A stretch of 64,000 nucleotides of DNA from Diphasiastrum complanatum (Eukaryota; Streptophyta; Lycopodiopsida; Lycopodiales; Lycopodiaceae): NCBI GenBank assembly GCA_029204225.1, contig CM055096.1, forward strand, positions 31,379,767 through 31,443,766. The letters are read 5' to 3'. The position numbers and the translations under genes were made by a program. Below the pieces are notes generated by a model, which did not search any database, was not told the origin of the DNA, and was given only the letters and a program-made list of their open reading frames with translations. How positions within the stretch are numbered: position 1 is the stretch's first letter; each line of letters begins with the position of its first letter. Positions 16,494 to 29,678 of this stretch are shown piece by piece.

Positions 16494-16763
16494 TTAAGTA
16501 GTATAAAAGGTTTGATCATTCCCCAAGAGAGAGAATAATCTCTTCTTTTGTATGATAAGTGTATGTAAGAAGGTGAATGGAATGTGGTATGTAATATTCA
16601 CAATGAATACTACAGTGACATATCTGGTTGTCCAAAGATATTTGGGTAAATTGGCATCCAGAAACACCAATGGTGAAACGATTTGGTCAAGGTCTGTGAT
16701 TATAAAAGTTGCTTTATCTTCTAGGCTCTTTGGATAACAGTAAGCAATCAGATCAGAGAGCAA
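16494..16763 (-). pseudogene. Possible Copia integrase scrap
   Basis: The minus strand is open for 89 codons, and the piece DANLPKYLWTTRYVTVVFIVN resembles the Copia integrase region that usually reads A-S-L-P-x-x-F/Y-W followed by a hydrophobic run ending in N. No DDE residue or other domain is visible, so this is weak. Confidence 0.3.
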
Positions 16764-19700
16764 CTAGCAAATGGGTTCATCAAAAAGGAATCGAATTGGC
16801 TAGTGATTTCTCTTAATCAAATACAGAGAATTAGTTCTTATCACAGGAAGCAAACAAAACAGAACATCAAACAAGTTCATTATCTAAAGACATAGCTCAT
16901 TCAGAATTGAAAGAAGTCCTGCTTATGGTTATGCTTCACAGCTTCAGCTAATTCCCTGCGCATATTAGTTAGAATTGTCGCTCTCTGGTGACGCCTGAAA
17001 ATCCACGTTAGAGTAATTGAAATAGTAAGAAATGAGAAATATGTGTGATGCAGACAGAGAAGTATCACAAACATATACATATCATTCAAAGTGTATTCAC
17101 TCAATTGATAAGAAATAGTGTTGTAAGAGATGGCAGAGAGAAAGAATGCTCAAGCTTATAGAAACTGGCTCTCTTTTCTTTCTATTGATACTCAAATCTG
17201 TGTGTATGCGTATGTACAATGGCCTCAATGTCGTTTACCAACCGTTAAGATGTCGATTGAGATCCGCTACTACATCTCTATAGAACGTCGCACAAAACGT
17301 CACGAGTTCTAACCTAAAAGTGAATTTACAAGGTGCAAATAGGCCTTTACATGAATTTAGGCACTATAGCACTTTTACATATATAAAAATTGAAAATCTT
17401 GCAATATAAAACAATAACTCTGGATAATGTGGGATCATGAGGCTCCACACTACACTAAAATGGCAAGGATTCTAATCCAAGCTGTTTAAGTTAACACAAA
17501 CTAAATCTAATGGCGCTAAGAAAGCACAAGGGAAACTCACATGTATCATCTGAGTTCTAATTTTAGCCCTTTTAGCTTTTTATTGTCAACTTGACTTAGG
17601 GCCTCTAATGCCATTTTAGAGTTTTAAGGCCCTCGTAGCTTATTCATAGGAATTACAACTTGCTACTTGTGCTCATTGGGTTGGGCTTATATGCGCAGGA
17701 TGCCAGTGCCCTCACACTTATTACTTCACCTGTATAGTGTACTGTGTCGGGGCCTACTTGGTAAGCCTTGGCCAACAGTAGGTTTAGTGGTGGGACCCAC
17801 TAAGCACCCAATAGACATATGGAACTTCTCAATGTGCTAGCAGTCCCCAAAGGACAACAAACTAATTTCTGCATTACCAATGTGCCAACAGTCTACAAAT
17901 GTGCCCTAATAGGTAGATCTTAGTACTAGTTTTGTAATGAGAAAAAAACAAATTCCCTACAACAAATCCACAACAAGCTTCATGAGATTTTAGGCCATGA
18001 AGCTTTCTGTCTATTATGAATGATGCTTACAATGAATGGAAATCCACAACAACAAATATCTCTTAGCCCCTCTATAATTTGTTTTTTTTTAAAACTTTGT
18101 AGGTTAAAACAATTCGCAGTTAGCATTCTCATATCTACTTCTTATAAAAAAAAATGTATTTCATATGTTCTCTCAGATGATGCTTCCCATAAAATATCTC
18201 TCTCTTGCTTACCCAAGCTATTCATGACAAAGAATAATTTGAAAAAGATACAAGAGAACATCTGTTTTTAAACTTTGCTTATCTCTAAACCAAATCTCTT
18301 TGCAAGTTATGATACTAATATTAAAGAACCATTTTTGCTTCCATATAAACTTGAAAGAAATAAATTTGGATAAGATAATACAATTGGATGCTTTGATGAC
18401 TAGGGTAAAATTGTTTTTTTACCAACATTTTTGATAGGAAGTATTGAAATGATTAGCAATACAATCATGAATTCCTAAGAAATCATAACTATTAGGACCC
18501 TAACTTTACTAGATTTCCTTCTCCTATCCAGCCTTCATTTGTGTGCTTTCAAACAACAATTCACCCTAGCTTTGGATCTGATACTACTTTCATATCCACA
18601 AATATCATAACTAGGGTGCCGGTTCATAAGACACATAGGTAATCAATGGTGTATCAAACATACCCAACCAAACCTAGACCAATCAAATCTAGTCTCCAAG
18701 CTATGGACCACTAGCAGTAGCACTTGATGTAGTAGAGATGTCAATCCAGCAATATATAACTACCACTCACAAATGAAGCTCACCTTCTGAAGAGGTCTAT
18801 GGGTATATTTAGCCCCTCCAAGGCTCTATCCCATCTAGAGTGATGCAATACACCTAGGCCTCCAACCATTAATTACAATTAAATATCATGAGGTCCTGAA
18901 CCCCTTATAACATTAATTAATCTACAAGTCACAATAGGCCTTCTAGCCCTCGAGAGATATAAATCTAGGGTTTGAGTTTCCTTGGTGTGACACATACAAA
19001 CAACATGAGATTCATAAGTATCTCACAAAACATACTAGTCTGTAAATGGCCTCATGATAATGTTATGTTAGACAACCACAAATGCACATTGAAAATTTAT
19101 GCTCAAGCATTCTCAAGCAATTATGAGATTTTAGACCATGAAGCTTTATGTCTATTATGAATGATGCTTACAGTGAATGGAAAAAATCTACTAGTGTTCA
19201 TCTAAGAAATAATTGAATACAAGTTTTTGTATTCTTTTTTGCTAATAATCTGCCATGCTCTCAAGAAAAATGTGGATCCTTTCATTTGTACCCAACTTTG
19301 GCTAGTACTCTTTTTTCTTATTTTTTAATGTTGTGAGCCCTCTCTAGCAAGGATACTATCTTTCTTACCCACCATGTGTGTCCATTTTGACTCAGCCACA
19401 TGAGATTAAGCAAATGATTGATCAAAAGATTATTTCAACATGATAAATAAAAAAAGATAAATAGTCTTTTCATATATTGATTGTGAAATTTTTCAAAATC
19501 TAACAAGTTTGGTTAATGCCGTATATCATCTTTTGTGGTTGACCACGTGTCCCACCTCTTTGTACATAGTGAGGAGATGATTAAGAGGTGATTTTACTCA
19601 TTTACATGCTTAGGAGGTGGCCAAGTTGAGCCTCTATATCATTGTCCTACATCATAGGCTTAATCTGAGAAAATTTGGTGACTAGGCAAATGTTTCACCT

Positions 19701-19860
19701 AATCCACCTACCAAATGGATATGATTCATAGATTACGGGCTTAGAGGGTAGGGTTAGGTGTAAACCTAACCATGGATAACCCTAGATATTAGATCCATCT
19801 ATGGATAACCCTAGATATTAGATCCGAGCTCATCTAGCACTATTTTGATGAGGATCTTTT
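16764..19860. other. No gene; contains a dispersed duplication of about 68 bp
   Basis: AT-rich with no recognisable coding. A block running from GAGATTTTAG(G/A)CCATGAAGC to TGATGCTTACA(A/G)TGAATGG occurs at about 17981-18040 and again at about 19120-19181, suggesting two copies of an unidentified repeat. A short direct repeat, GGATAACCCTAGATATTAG, sits near 19774 and 19803. Confidence 0.5.
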
Positions 19861-20556
19861 TGTACATTCATTGATGAGAAGCAATTACTAAGTTTGAGAC
19901 ACATTGTTCTTCTGAGCCGAGGTTGGAGCATCTATGTTTGAGTGACTTTGACGATCTACATAGTCTATCGATTCTAACTAGATGATTTTCTATCCTCCAT
20001 GCATTTCTTTTAATGCTTGATCGTAGTGATTCTAGGAGCAATTGCCACATAATCAATCTAGATGCATTTGTAGCCGAAATCTGAAGCTAGTCTTGACTGA
20101 TTTGGATATTTTGAAAACTCCCATGCTTGATTGGACTTGTTGGAAGTCTAAACTACTAAGATCCACCATTTTTAACATGTGCCCAAGCTAGATCCAAGCA
20201 TTTCTTCATTGAGCAAGTTTTTTAGTGCAAATATAGAATTGAGAGAGCTAGTGAGCTCTCAATGAAATCATAAATTGAAAATCACTTCCTGGATCAATAC
20301 CAAGAGGCTTGTACTTACTGATTTTAAGGTCCATAAACTATTTTATGCAATTTGTTTCATTGGATTTCATAAACTAAATTAAAAGTTATGATTTGATCTT
20401 TAGAACCCATATTGAGTCAAAAATCTGGTGTTCTTTGATTAGGATCAAGTCAATTAGTTTGATGATTTGAAAAGTTCAAAATTGCTTTAAAATCTCATTA
20501 CTGTCAAGTAATAGAAAAGATTGAAGATAGTTTGTCTCAAAACAAATTTAAACCCA

Positions 20557-21090
20557 TTACAACTTTGAAAGTGAAGGAATGTAAAGAACACCATCAAGTC
20601 TTGCTTTCCTATTAGTATAAAGACAAATAGGAATTGAACCAGTACCTTCAATCACACACTCGCCGCCATTGGCCATGTGAATCACTTTCTTGGCTCCATC
20701 ATAAGTGACCAAGTAAGTAAAGAAATCCTTGTGACTAGTCATGTGTGAACTAGCTCCACTATCAATCCACCATAAGTGACCAAGTAAGTAAAGAAATCCT
20801 TGTGACTAGTCATGTGTGAACTAGCTCGACTATCAATCCACCATGAATCTTTGTCACCTTGATATTGGACTTGAAGAACACACCATAAGAGAATCACAAA
20901 CACCTACATCTTCATCATTACTAGTAAAGTTGATTTTCTTGCTACCTTTCACTCTTTGCTTCTTCAAACATTTGTCCTTTTACTCCACAATAAAAGCATT
21001 TTACTTTTGATCTATCTTTCTTCTTACCAAAAGAAGAAGGCTCGCTTTGATTTTTCCCTTTAGACCACTTGCTTTTGCCCTTGCTCTTGA
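20557..21090 (-). pseudogene. Copia gag-protease remnant
   Basis: The minus strand encodes a KFKGKSKGKSKWSKG-like basic region, a broken knuckle (CFYCGVKGQMF), then the protease motif WWIDSRASSHMTSHKDF and ECVIEGTGSIPICLYTNRKA, ending at YIPSLSKL. It closely matches the gag-protease junction of the elements at 46.6-59.1 kb. The catalytic DSGA is changed to DSRA, and a 71-bp tandem duplication disrupts the frame. Confidence 0.85.
20701..20842. repeat. 71-bp tandem duplication in the protease region
   Basis: Units 20701-20771 and 20772-20842, each beginning ATAAGTGACCAAG, differ at one base noticed (CTCCACT versus CTCGACT). 71 is not a multiple of three, so the frame is shifted. Confidence 0.9.
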
Positions 21091-21379
21091 AGTTTCCCTT
21101 TGAGATAATTCAAAGATCGACAAGTCAAGGAACAAAGAAATTAACAGAAAGTAGACTTTAAAGTTTGTAAGAAGTACGGGCACATTTGAGCTCAATAGTT
21201 TCACTAGTAGGGACCATAGGGACTTGTTTGGCCTGACAAATTTATACGTAGACTGGTTACCTATATCACAAATGTCTTGGAAGAAGATTTCAAGATGTGA
21301 AGCACTGTCCTCATCCAACTCATCTAGAAAGACAAGGTGGGGTGTGAAGATGGAGGTGTATCAAGAGTAGGAGAAGATG
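21091..21379. other. No gene recognised
   Basis: Sequence between the gag-protease remnant and coding remnant copy B. The minus strand has an open frame, but it only extends the basic gag region and has no further domain. Confidence 0.35.
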
Positions 21380-21790
21380 GTTTAGCAAGGATAATACCAT
21401 TCTCTTTTTCTAAGCAAAAAAAAAAAACTTTCTTGATATTCAAGTTATAAAATCTTTCTTCTTCTTCATATTTATCAACAACTCTAGCTAAGTCACCAAA
21501 GAAAGCTTCTATAACAGCCAACGAATTCATCTTTTTAGCAAAGTCCAAGTAAATTTTAATCCAATGCAAGATTTCCATCAGGTCAACGATACACATAACC
21601 TTATCTTTAGGTCCAGCAAAGTAGCATGATCCGACTCAATTATAAAGCAATGTAATTCTATAGCCTTTTTCATACAACATATAAGGGTCTGAATAAAGAG
21701 ATTAGGCAGAGAAAGAGGCTCTCCATAACCCAGAATAATAGCTTCTTGAAACTAACTTGAGGATAAACCAATGGAAAAGAAATCTAAATT
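21380..21790 (-). pseudogene. Unidentified coding remnant, copy B
   Basis: Homologue of 13457-13830. Read leftward over two frames: LGYGEPLSLPNLFIQTLICC, ELHCFIIESDHAT, then MCIVDLMEILHWIKIYLDF, LAVIEAFFGDLARVVDKYEE and EERFYNLNIKK. It differs from copy A at many residues but keeps the order of hydrophobic and acidic blocks. Further upstream, the DNA around 21795-21845 (minus CKFFGQNGTKFLSYFDS) may extend it. Function unknown; frameshifted. Confidence 0.5.
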
Positions 21791-22101
21791 AGCTCATGAA
21801 TCAAAATAAGATAAAAATTTGGTACCATTCTGACCAAAGAATTTACATCTCAAGGAAAGAGCAGAAAAGCCCGTCGATGAAGGGTGATTTGGATAGGCCA
21901 CTATTGGGTCACGACTAATATTGTGCCCTGGCTTATTCAGATGCACGACTAATGATTTGGGTGGCATTTTGGATGGGTGTTGGGGCTGAATGATGGTTTT
22001 GGTGGGCGTCAATGCTCTGGATGGAGTCCGACAGTTTGGGTGGAGGCAAGAAGAGAGGTAGGGAGATATAGAGAGAGGGGGGGGGAGGTAGAGAGGAGAG
22101 A

Positions 22102-22102
<1 letters not shown>

Positions 22103-22167
<65 letters not shown>
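22103..22167. repeat. (TG)n microsatellite, 65 bp
   Basis: Pure TG tract lying just beyond the truncated end of the Copia RNase H on the minus strand. It gives spurious Thr-His frames. Confidence 0.99.
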
Positions 22168-22169
<2 letters not shown>

Positions 22170-22189
22170 AGGGTTTGTCCCTTGCCCAA

Positions 22190-24330
22190 TTTGCATATGT
22201 GTATTCTTCTAGAATATTGGCAGATTGGTTGTCTCCATGGCATATGCTGAGATGTTTGGTTGCTTGAATGTACTTCATGACTTTCAAGAGTGCTTTCTAA
22301 TGCGTTAGACCCAGACTCTGATAGGAACTGGCTGAGTGAACTGATTGAGTATGCAAGGTCTGGTTGAGTGCATATCATTGCATACATCAATGATCCGATG
22401 ATGGAGTGGAATGGATATTGCTTCATCTCCTCCTTTTTAGTCTCAATTTGAGGAGATTGTTCCTTGGACAACATCAGTCCAGAGTCGAGTGGAAGTAGAC
22501 TTGGTTTGTAGTTAGCCATTTCATACCTTTCCAACACACTGGTGAGATATCTCTGTTGGATAATAAAAATCAATCTGCTAGGTCGAATTCGAAAAATTTT
22601 GATTCCGAAATTATAGTGGGCTGGATCCATATCAGTCATTTTGTATTCCTTGGCCAGCATGCATTTCGTCTCCTTTATCAAATTCAAATTGTTATCAAAT
22701 AGTAGAGTGATGAAGAAGTTCGATACAAACTTGTAATAGACATTCGAGTCTACTGAGTTTGGAATAAAACCATTCTTAATAAGGAGTGCATTTATTTTCT
22801 GGAACTAGGCTCTGGGTGACTGTTTCATTCCATAAAATGCCTTGTGTATTTTACATACAAGGTGTTGCTTACACCATAGCTCGTATCCTTTTGGCTATGA
22901 CATGAAAATCTCCTCTCTAATGTTCCCATTGAGAAAAGCGGTTTGGACATCCATTTGATGGACTTTGAGATCTACTGCAGTTGCGAGGGAGAGTAGTAGT
23001 ATGATCAAAACATGTCTGACAATTGGACTGAAGGTTTTGGAATAGTCTAGATCTGGAATTTGAGAATAGCCTTTGGCAACTAGCCTGGCTTTGTATCAAT
23101 TTAGCCTTCCTTCAGCATCATACTTTGCTTTGAATATCCATGTGCATGGAATCAGATTTTTGTACTTTGGCAGCTCAGTGACTGTCCACGTTCGATTCTC
23201 CATCAGATAATCAATTTTTGTGTCCATTGCTGCTTTCCATCATTCAACATCAGGTGTAGACATTGCCTCTAAAACTGTACTTGGTTCCTGCACAAAGTAT
23301 CAGGCTACATCCCCATAAATCTGGACGGAGGTTGTCTAGGTCGATTTAAACTTCTTGGCTGGATTTCTTCCCTCTGTTGATCAAACTCATTTTCAGAGTT
23401 AGTATCGATAGGTTTTCTGTTTGTGATGTCAAGCTTCTTTCTGAGATCTTCAGGGATCTAAGCATAGGCAATGCATCCAAACACTCTAATATTCTTGAGT
23501 GATGGTTTCAATCTTGTCCACACCTCATAAGGTGTCTTGCCATTTAGGGCTTTGGTGATAGGTCGATTATGTGAGTAGGCTGATGTATTAACAGCTTCTA
23601 CCCAAAATTTCTTTGGAAGAGAGACATGGGCCACCTTCAACAAATGTCCGATTCTTTCTCTCAGCTACACCATTGGACTGTGGTGAGTAGCTTCATATAT
23701 ATTGTTGGTGTATCCCGTTTCTCTTGAGAAATTCTTTAAATTCTGTGGAGATAAATTCTCCCCCTCCATCTGTACATAGTGTCTTGATCTTCCTCTGGGT
23801 CTAATTTTTTGCAGATGTCTTGAACTGCTTAAAGAATTTAAATGCCTATGATTTGTTCTTCAAAAAGTAAGTAGCAGTCCATCGTGAAAAGTCATCGATG
23901 AAGGTAAGAAAATATAGTGTTCCCCCTATGGTAGAAGTCTGCATCGGGCCACAAATGTCATTGTGTACAAGGTCCAAAAAATTTCTAGAAGTGTGAACTA
24001 AGTCAGAAATGAATGGACTTCTAGCATGTTTGTTGATAATACAGCTTTCGCATGGAGAACTCGATTTGCTGATTTGAGACAGATCTTGTACCAAACTTTG
24101 TTTTGACAATTGTTGAATATTATTGAAGTTGAGATGGCCTAATCTAAAATGCCATAGCATATCAGTTGATTCAGACATAGGATTTGTAACCATTACACTT
24201 TTTTAAATACAAGCATGAATTCTTTATGAAAGTTCAAGAAGCCCTTGTAATAGGGTTACATCTTCAAGATTTTGAAGAGTGTCAGAGGCTTTATCCTCTG
24301 AGCAGCCGAAACGAGGCCTTGACTCCATTT
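22190..24330 (-). pseudogene. Minus-strand Copia pol remnant (pre-integrase to RNase H)
   Basis: Read leftward: the pre-integrase block MLWHFRLGHLNFNNIQQLSK with C-E-S-C-I near 24050; integrase with LVHNDICGPM, TFIDDFSRW, LCTDGGGEF and QSNGVAERKNRT, so both aspartates and the glutamate of the DDE triad are visible. The tail PKKFWVEAVNTSAY and IRVFGCIAYA follow. RT is badly frameshifted (23300-22700). The RT end and RNase H start follow (TDMDPAHYNFGIKI, SIIGSLMYAM, CTQPDLAYSISSLSQFL), then truncation before the TG tract. Confidence 0.88.
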
Positions 24331-24849
24331 TTTATATTGTTTAGAGACATGGTATTTACTTCACCCATGTTTAGCATATGTATTTCTTAATTGTCTCTTT
24401 TTTAATTGTGTTTTAGACTTTATATCTCCTCAACCATGCTTCTACACTATTGAGGAGGGCGATTGCAAAGAGACTCTGCATTGTTGATATACCATATGGA
24501 TTTCAAATGAAGGAATCATTAAATGATGATTCTCTTTTCAAATTCATTGAAAAAATTTATGCAAGTTTTTCTTGAAGTCACAACGTCTTCTATTTGGAGA
24601 GTTGTTATATTTCATTCTTCTCTGCAATCGGCCTCAGTCAATAAAGCTTTACTGACTTTATGTCATGCAGAAATAGAGAATGCTATGTGACAAGTTTTTA
24701 ACTTCGTGAATTTTTTTATTCGTACTTTAATTCAAAGTTTTATTTTGAATTTAGTATATTAGTATAAGTAATCATTTTAACTTAGAAAATTTAAATTTAT
24801 TTATTTATTTTAATTTGAATATTCCATGTCAAGTACAAGTAGGAAAGAG
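24331..24849. other. No gene recognised
   Basis: AT-rich. One plus-strand frame near 24410-24580 reads LYLLNHASTLLRRAIAKRLC without a recognisable domain. It could belong to the same unknown repeat as 24850-25910. Confidence 0.3.
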
Positions 24850-25910
24850 TTTAGGTAATGAAGACTCAAGTTCCCTTGTCCAAGGAACCACAGCCTCCTG
24901 CTAGCGGGAAAGTGGGTGATACAAGGGAGTTTGCTGATGTTCTAGTTCAAGACTACAATAATGTAATAATTGTCGATGAAGTTTTGGAAGATGTGTCACT
25001 TGACTCTACAGTGGCTCTTCCAGAAAAAGAGGAGGAAGTAAATGACATTGATGATTTTTGGATGTAATGAATTATCTTTTATTCTAAAAAAAGTTTGTGT
25101 TTATATTTCTTGAAACATTGTGTCTTGAAATCTTTTTGATTACTTTAATATTCTTAAATGTGTTTGTAATATAGAAATCCTAATAGTTCGTTGCAATTTT
25201 AGTTTTGATCATAAATTTTAATGTTTATATTTTAATTTTTTAGAATATTTAAAATTGTTAAATCTATATCATTAAAAAATTGCTAAATATTATTTGATTT
25301 GATTTAATTACATTTTTAATATTCTAAATTTTTGATGTGTTTCTATGATATTTTTTTGGAGACAATATTGTTAGAGATTAAGAAAGAGGGAAAGATTCTT
25401 TTTAGAGTGATTTAGATTTTTTTACAAGTCATGTAATCTCAGTTACTGTAAAGCAATTTCATTTTGCAATCATCTGATATTAAAATATTCAATGACCTTA
25501 TAGAGATATTTGAAATATAAGTTAAGATTTGAAAAAATATTAAAATCTAAAAAATATTGATCAAAATTTCTACAATAATTTTAGAAATATTCTTAATACA
25601 AGAATTGTCATTTAAAAAACTTTCAAAATCCAAAAAAAAAAAAATTAGAACTTTTGTTTTAAATAAGCAAAAATAAATATTTTTGTTATTCTAGTGGTTG
25701 TGTGTTTTAAATAGTATTATTATTTCATATAAGCTAATTTGCAGTTAACAAAATTTTAGTAGCATGATTAATTTTCTTGCAATATACGACACGTTTTTAG
25801 TATTACCATATTGTTTTTTGAAGCATTTTGAATATGGATATTTTTTTAAAAACATTTAAAAAAAGGCTCTCCATGTCATTTTTTTTTTGGTCATCATGTT
25901 AACACATGAT
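24850..25910 (+). repeat. Unclassified dispersed repeat, copy 1, with conserved ORF tail
   Basis: Homologous to 34220-35390. It holds a 69-codon frame (24858-25067) with PPASGKVGDTREFADVLVQD and NNVIIVDEV and ending VNDIDDFWM, followed by about 0.8 kb of very AT-rich DNA. The second copy keeps ASEKVGNTWDFAYVLVQG and VNDIDDF. This looks like the C-terminal tail and 3' non-coding region of a mobile-element or duplicated-gene transcript. I do not recognise the family. Confidence 0.5.
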
Positions 25911-26899
25911 TTGAACACTATTTTCACAACAATTTCGGACATTCCTTTTGATGTTACAATTTTCATAATGTAGCATGTATGGTCAATGTTGGAAACGATG
26001 GTTTGAAGTATCAAATGACATTCGGCCCTTATGTTTTCACAAACAATGTCTTACATAATGTGTATGATTACAACGATGGTTTGAAGCCTCAAATGACATC
26101 CAAATTGTGTGTTTTTCTCACAAGTCATGAATATGACTGTTTGCTAAGGTAGTCAAACACCATGCAAGTGCTCCTATGTCTAATTATACTATGTCTAGGG
26201 CCTCATAAGATTATTAATTACATTATTGGACAAGCCCGGAATGACAAGGCATAACTAATAACCTTATACATTGGAGTAACCAACTATCCATGTCAGGAAT
26301 TATTCCAAATCCCACATACTGGACATGGACGTAACACAAAGGACAAGAGAAAGTGATTGACAAAAAATCAAACAAGTTTTGATGATTTGAATTTAGAAGA
26401 TTTAGATTTTTTACACCGATCAATCATTTATGAAACTCAACTATAGCCATATTGAAAAAATAACTTGGACTAATAGAACAACCACCATTATCAACTCGTC
26501 AACTACTGAGAAAAGTTGACTTACAAGATTATATGTGAGTCAACTCTAATGAAGAAAGATGGGTCATGCACTTCATCAACTAAAAACAAGAATGTCCAGA
26601 ACATGTCAAGTTCTGAATTGAGAGACATTAGTGAAAATTCCTTAGAAAATGTACTTTGAAAAATTGATATGTAAACATAATTTGAGCCCTTTCATATTTT
26701 TATGAGATTTGAATTCTCATGTTGTTTCAACTTTTATGACGATGGCTTTATGAAGTTTGTAAAGAAAAAACTTTTAATGGTCTATTAAAAATATGCATCT
26801 TTTGGCACTATTTTGGATATAATTTAGAAATTAACTAGAAAAGCCATGATTTTGGCCTAATCTAAAAATTACCAAAAAATTAGTTATTTTTCTTAGGTC
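25911..26899. other. No gene; short imperfect repeat
   Basis: AACGATGGTTTGAAG(T/C).TCAAATGACAT recurs at about 25994 and 26072. The rest is AT-rich with no recognisable coding on either strand. Confidence 0.4.
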
Positions 26900-27030
26900 A
26901 AAGTCAAAAACAAATGTCATTGTGTTCCAAGAGGATCATCCTCATTTTGAACCTTGACATATTGAAGTTTCATACTGAAGTTCGATCCATCGAATTTCTC
27001 AATCAAAGAAATTTCTTGACTAGGTTCCAT
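26900..27030 (-). pseudogene. Copia gag N-terminus fragment
   Basis: The minus strand starts at 27030 with MEPSQEISLIEKFDGSNFS, a typical plant Copia gag N-terminus (the K-F-D-G-S-N-F block), and decays after about 40 codons. A PBS and LTR lie directly upstream on the same strand. The rest of this element is not adjacent. The pol remnant at 22.2-24.3 kb has the same orientation and could belong to it, separated by inserted repeats. Confidence 0.7.
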
Positions 27031-27120
27031 TGCTATGAAACTTGTCAGAAATCAACAACTTCAAATATGTTATTTCAAAATCACATAAGACCCGATAACA
27101 AGTGTTAGAAAAAGCGAAAT

Positions 27121-27135
27121 AAGCTTTGATACCAA
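27121..27135 (-). other. Primer-binding site (initiator tRNA-Met type)
   Basis: The minus strand reads TTGGTATCAAAGCTT, the standard plant Copia PBS pattern TGGTATCAxAGC. It lies 91 bp before the gag ATG and 2 bp from an LTR end. Confidence 0.8.
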
Positions 27136-27137
27136 TT

Positions 27138-27520
27138 GTTGAAAATTAATTTCGGAAAATTGAAGTCAATAATTATAAGAACAACAAACTGTTAGAATTT
27201 ATAACTAATAGTCAGAGATGATTGAGGCATCATAAACACTCGTGATATCTCTAATAGTCAATCACATACAAACATTGTTCACCGTATCGAGCTAAAGATA
27301 GATAGATGCGCACAATGTGGTAATCTATGACACTCTTTCCTAGCATCTCAAGGCTTTTAATCTGCAATGCAAAGAGCACTATCATATGCAGGTCGTTAAT
27401 GCATAGATAGTAGATAGTACAAATTCTCAAGCCCTACTACATTGCCATTGTTTCAAGAACATTTAACCTAGTATTTTGATTTGTGCGGAGCGAAATGCCA
27501 TTTTGAGCTATTTATTTGAG
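27138..27520 (-). repeat. 5' LTR of a minus-strand Copia element (right edge approximate)
   Basis: Plus strand begins TGTTGAAAATTAATTTCGG directly next to the PBS, so on the minus strand the LTR ends in ...CAACA. No partner copy was found to fix the other boundary. Confidence 0.5.
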
Positions 27521-27839
27521 GGACTTGCATTTTGCAAATGATTTTTTTACAATTTTTCTCTACCCATGATCCAACAAAAAGGTAGCAGATTGGTGTCCAA
27601 TTTCATGTCATTACATGATTTTTTATAAATAAGAATGGTCATTTGGCACATAGTTAAAAATCTTATTAGCCATCGAATTTTAAATAAGTCTATCAAAGTA
27701 CAGGGTGGTATCCTTTAAATATAGGCTTATTTGTACTATGGAAATATGTTCATGAAGTTCTAAAGCTTGCACACTTGCGTGCTAGCCTACCAAAATTTCA
27801 ATTTCTTATAAAACAAGAATTCAAATTCTTTTTGGAGCC
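27521..27839. other. No gene recognised
   Basis: AT-rich DNA between an LTR and unclassified repeat copy A, with nothing I can assign. Confidence 0.4.
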
Positions 27840-28560
27840 AGTTTGGGGTGCTAACTGATTCGGCTCAAAAAAAAAAAAGTCAATTTTTTTAAAAAAAAAT
27901 CAACATTTCTATTTAGTTTTATAAAATAATTTCTTTTAGATTTCTTTTGTAAACTAGCACCCAGTTTTTGAAGCTTCATGAACTATATTTCTAAGATAAA
28001 AATAAACCTATATTATAAAAAATGTTTATGGTGTCGGTGTACCTGCTTACAAAAGAAATTTTTAAAAAAATTAACTTCAACAGAAAATAAACAAATCTTT
28101 TTTTTTGGGAGCCAATGAGACTACCACACTAACATGCTAGACGACTTGACTCCAAAAAAAACAATTCAATTTTTAAAATAGTTTTTTAGAAAATAACATT
28201 TTTTTGAATTTGTTTTAGGCTAGCACACCTGCACACCTGTGTGCTAACTTGTGCTAACTTTTTTTTAGGTTAGCACATCTGTGTGCTAACTTTTTGTTAG
28301 GTTAACACACCTGTGTGCTAACTTTTATAACTTCATGGACACTTTTTCCATGATCAAATTAAACCTATACGTAAAGAGTAATGAAGTATTTTGTGATGGA
28401 CCTATTTCATGGATAGTCAAAATTGTTGACTGTGTGTCATAGTGCAATTCTCGTTCATAAAAAACCGTGGTGTGCTACCTTTTTGTTGGAACGTGGCTAG
28501 AAGAAACTCTCAAAGGTCGTATAAAATTTACTTGCAGAATGTCGAAACCCTTTATTCCAG
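27840..28560 (+). repeat. Unclassified repeat family (GTGCT...CGCAGAAT), copy A
   Basis: Begins near GGGGTGCTAACTG and ends near TTTACTTGCAGAAT. Shared with copies at 41591-42214 and 46287-46510 are a GTAATGAAGTATTTTGTGATGG-like block, an imperfect GTGCTACCTTTTTGTTGGA and the terminal tract. Copy A carries extra tandem units of GGTTAGCACA(C/T)CTGTGTGCTAACTT-like palindromic sequence at 28210-28325. No coding seen, class unknown. Confidence 0.6.
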
Positions 28561-29400
28561 GAGAATGTATGCCTCAACTTCCAATGATTCACCCCCTTTT
28601 TAAAGTGTGAGCATGAGTGTGCTTGCAATGTATTAACAATGAGTTTGAGGTTTGAAAAAATTCTACTAGTAAGGTCAACCTAGCATCAACCTTGTTGGTT
28701 AAATCATCACTTCCTTCGTTATTGTGAATGAAAGTAACTACACTAAAAGTTTTAGACCTTTTTCAAAGCTCTTTTATTGCAAATTTGTCTTGAGGGCTTT
28801 TGAAAACTTTGGCTTTCTACGAAGTTTTAGCAATTTTTTTAACGCCAACGAACTTTGGCTTTCACACAAATGGTGATTTTTAGGTATGTCACCCTAGCAT
28901 AAGTTATCATGATCCATGGTGTCTCTCTCAAAGGCAGTGTTGTGTCGATTCTAGGTGAGATGAGTTGAAAAATAAACAAAATTCAGTACCTTTGAATTGT
29001 GAGATTCTAGCTTCTAAGAGCCTTTTCGTTGTCACCTTCTTGATACCTATGTGTTCACAACGAAGTGGCATAGATAGTTTAGGATGACTCTGTTAAATTT
29101 GGAAGGATTGTCCTTCAAGTGACATTTAATACATTATTTTGCATTTTTTTAAAGGGGAAGTGGCAGATGAGGGGCATTGCCTTTGGAGTTGCAGATTCTA
29201 AGCCTTGGGACAAGTGCTCGGAAAACCAACAAAGCATGGTAATAATCAGCATACTTTTTAAGACCTATACCATGAAAGTTGGGACAGTTTTTTATATAAG
29301 CATTTAAACCCTTTTAAGAGTAATTGTGCTCAAAAAATCGAGAAGCTTTAAAAAATGCAGGTTTTATGAAGATAACCTAAAAAAGATGTAAGAGCATTGG
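28561..29400. other. No gene recognised
   Basis: Moderately AT-rich. Short open frames only (62 codons at 29119), without recognisable features. Confidence 0.4.
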
Positions 29401-29678
29401 TTGGGACCTAGGAAAAGGCAAAAGTGGCAATCATTCCAGGCCAATCAATGATGCCCATAACTCCTTTAAAAGAGGGGGTTTCTCCACCAGGGCGGGTCCC
29501 ATGCCCGCTCCAGCCACGCGTGGTCTGGGCAGGGGCAACGTTTCCCACTCTCGTCGCAACGAAGCTGGCACGTGGCGGTGGTTTCTGGAACGTGCCCCCC
29601 CCCCACGGCAACCGGATCTGCCGGTGGCTTATATGTCTGGAATAGCGAGCGAGCGAGCCAAGGGCGAGAGAGAGAGAG

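Noticed and set aside
20701-20842. Possible CRISPR-like direct repeats
   Set aside because: Just two adjacent copies with no spacers, in a eukaryotic retroelement; a simple tandem duplication.
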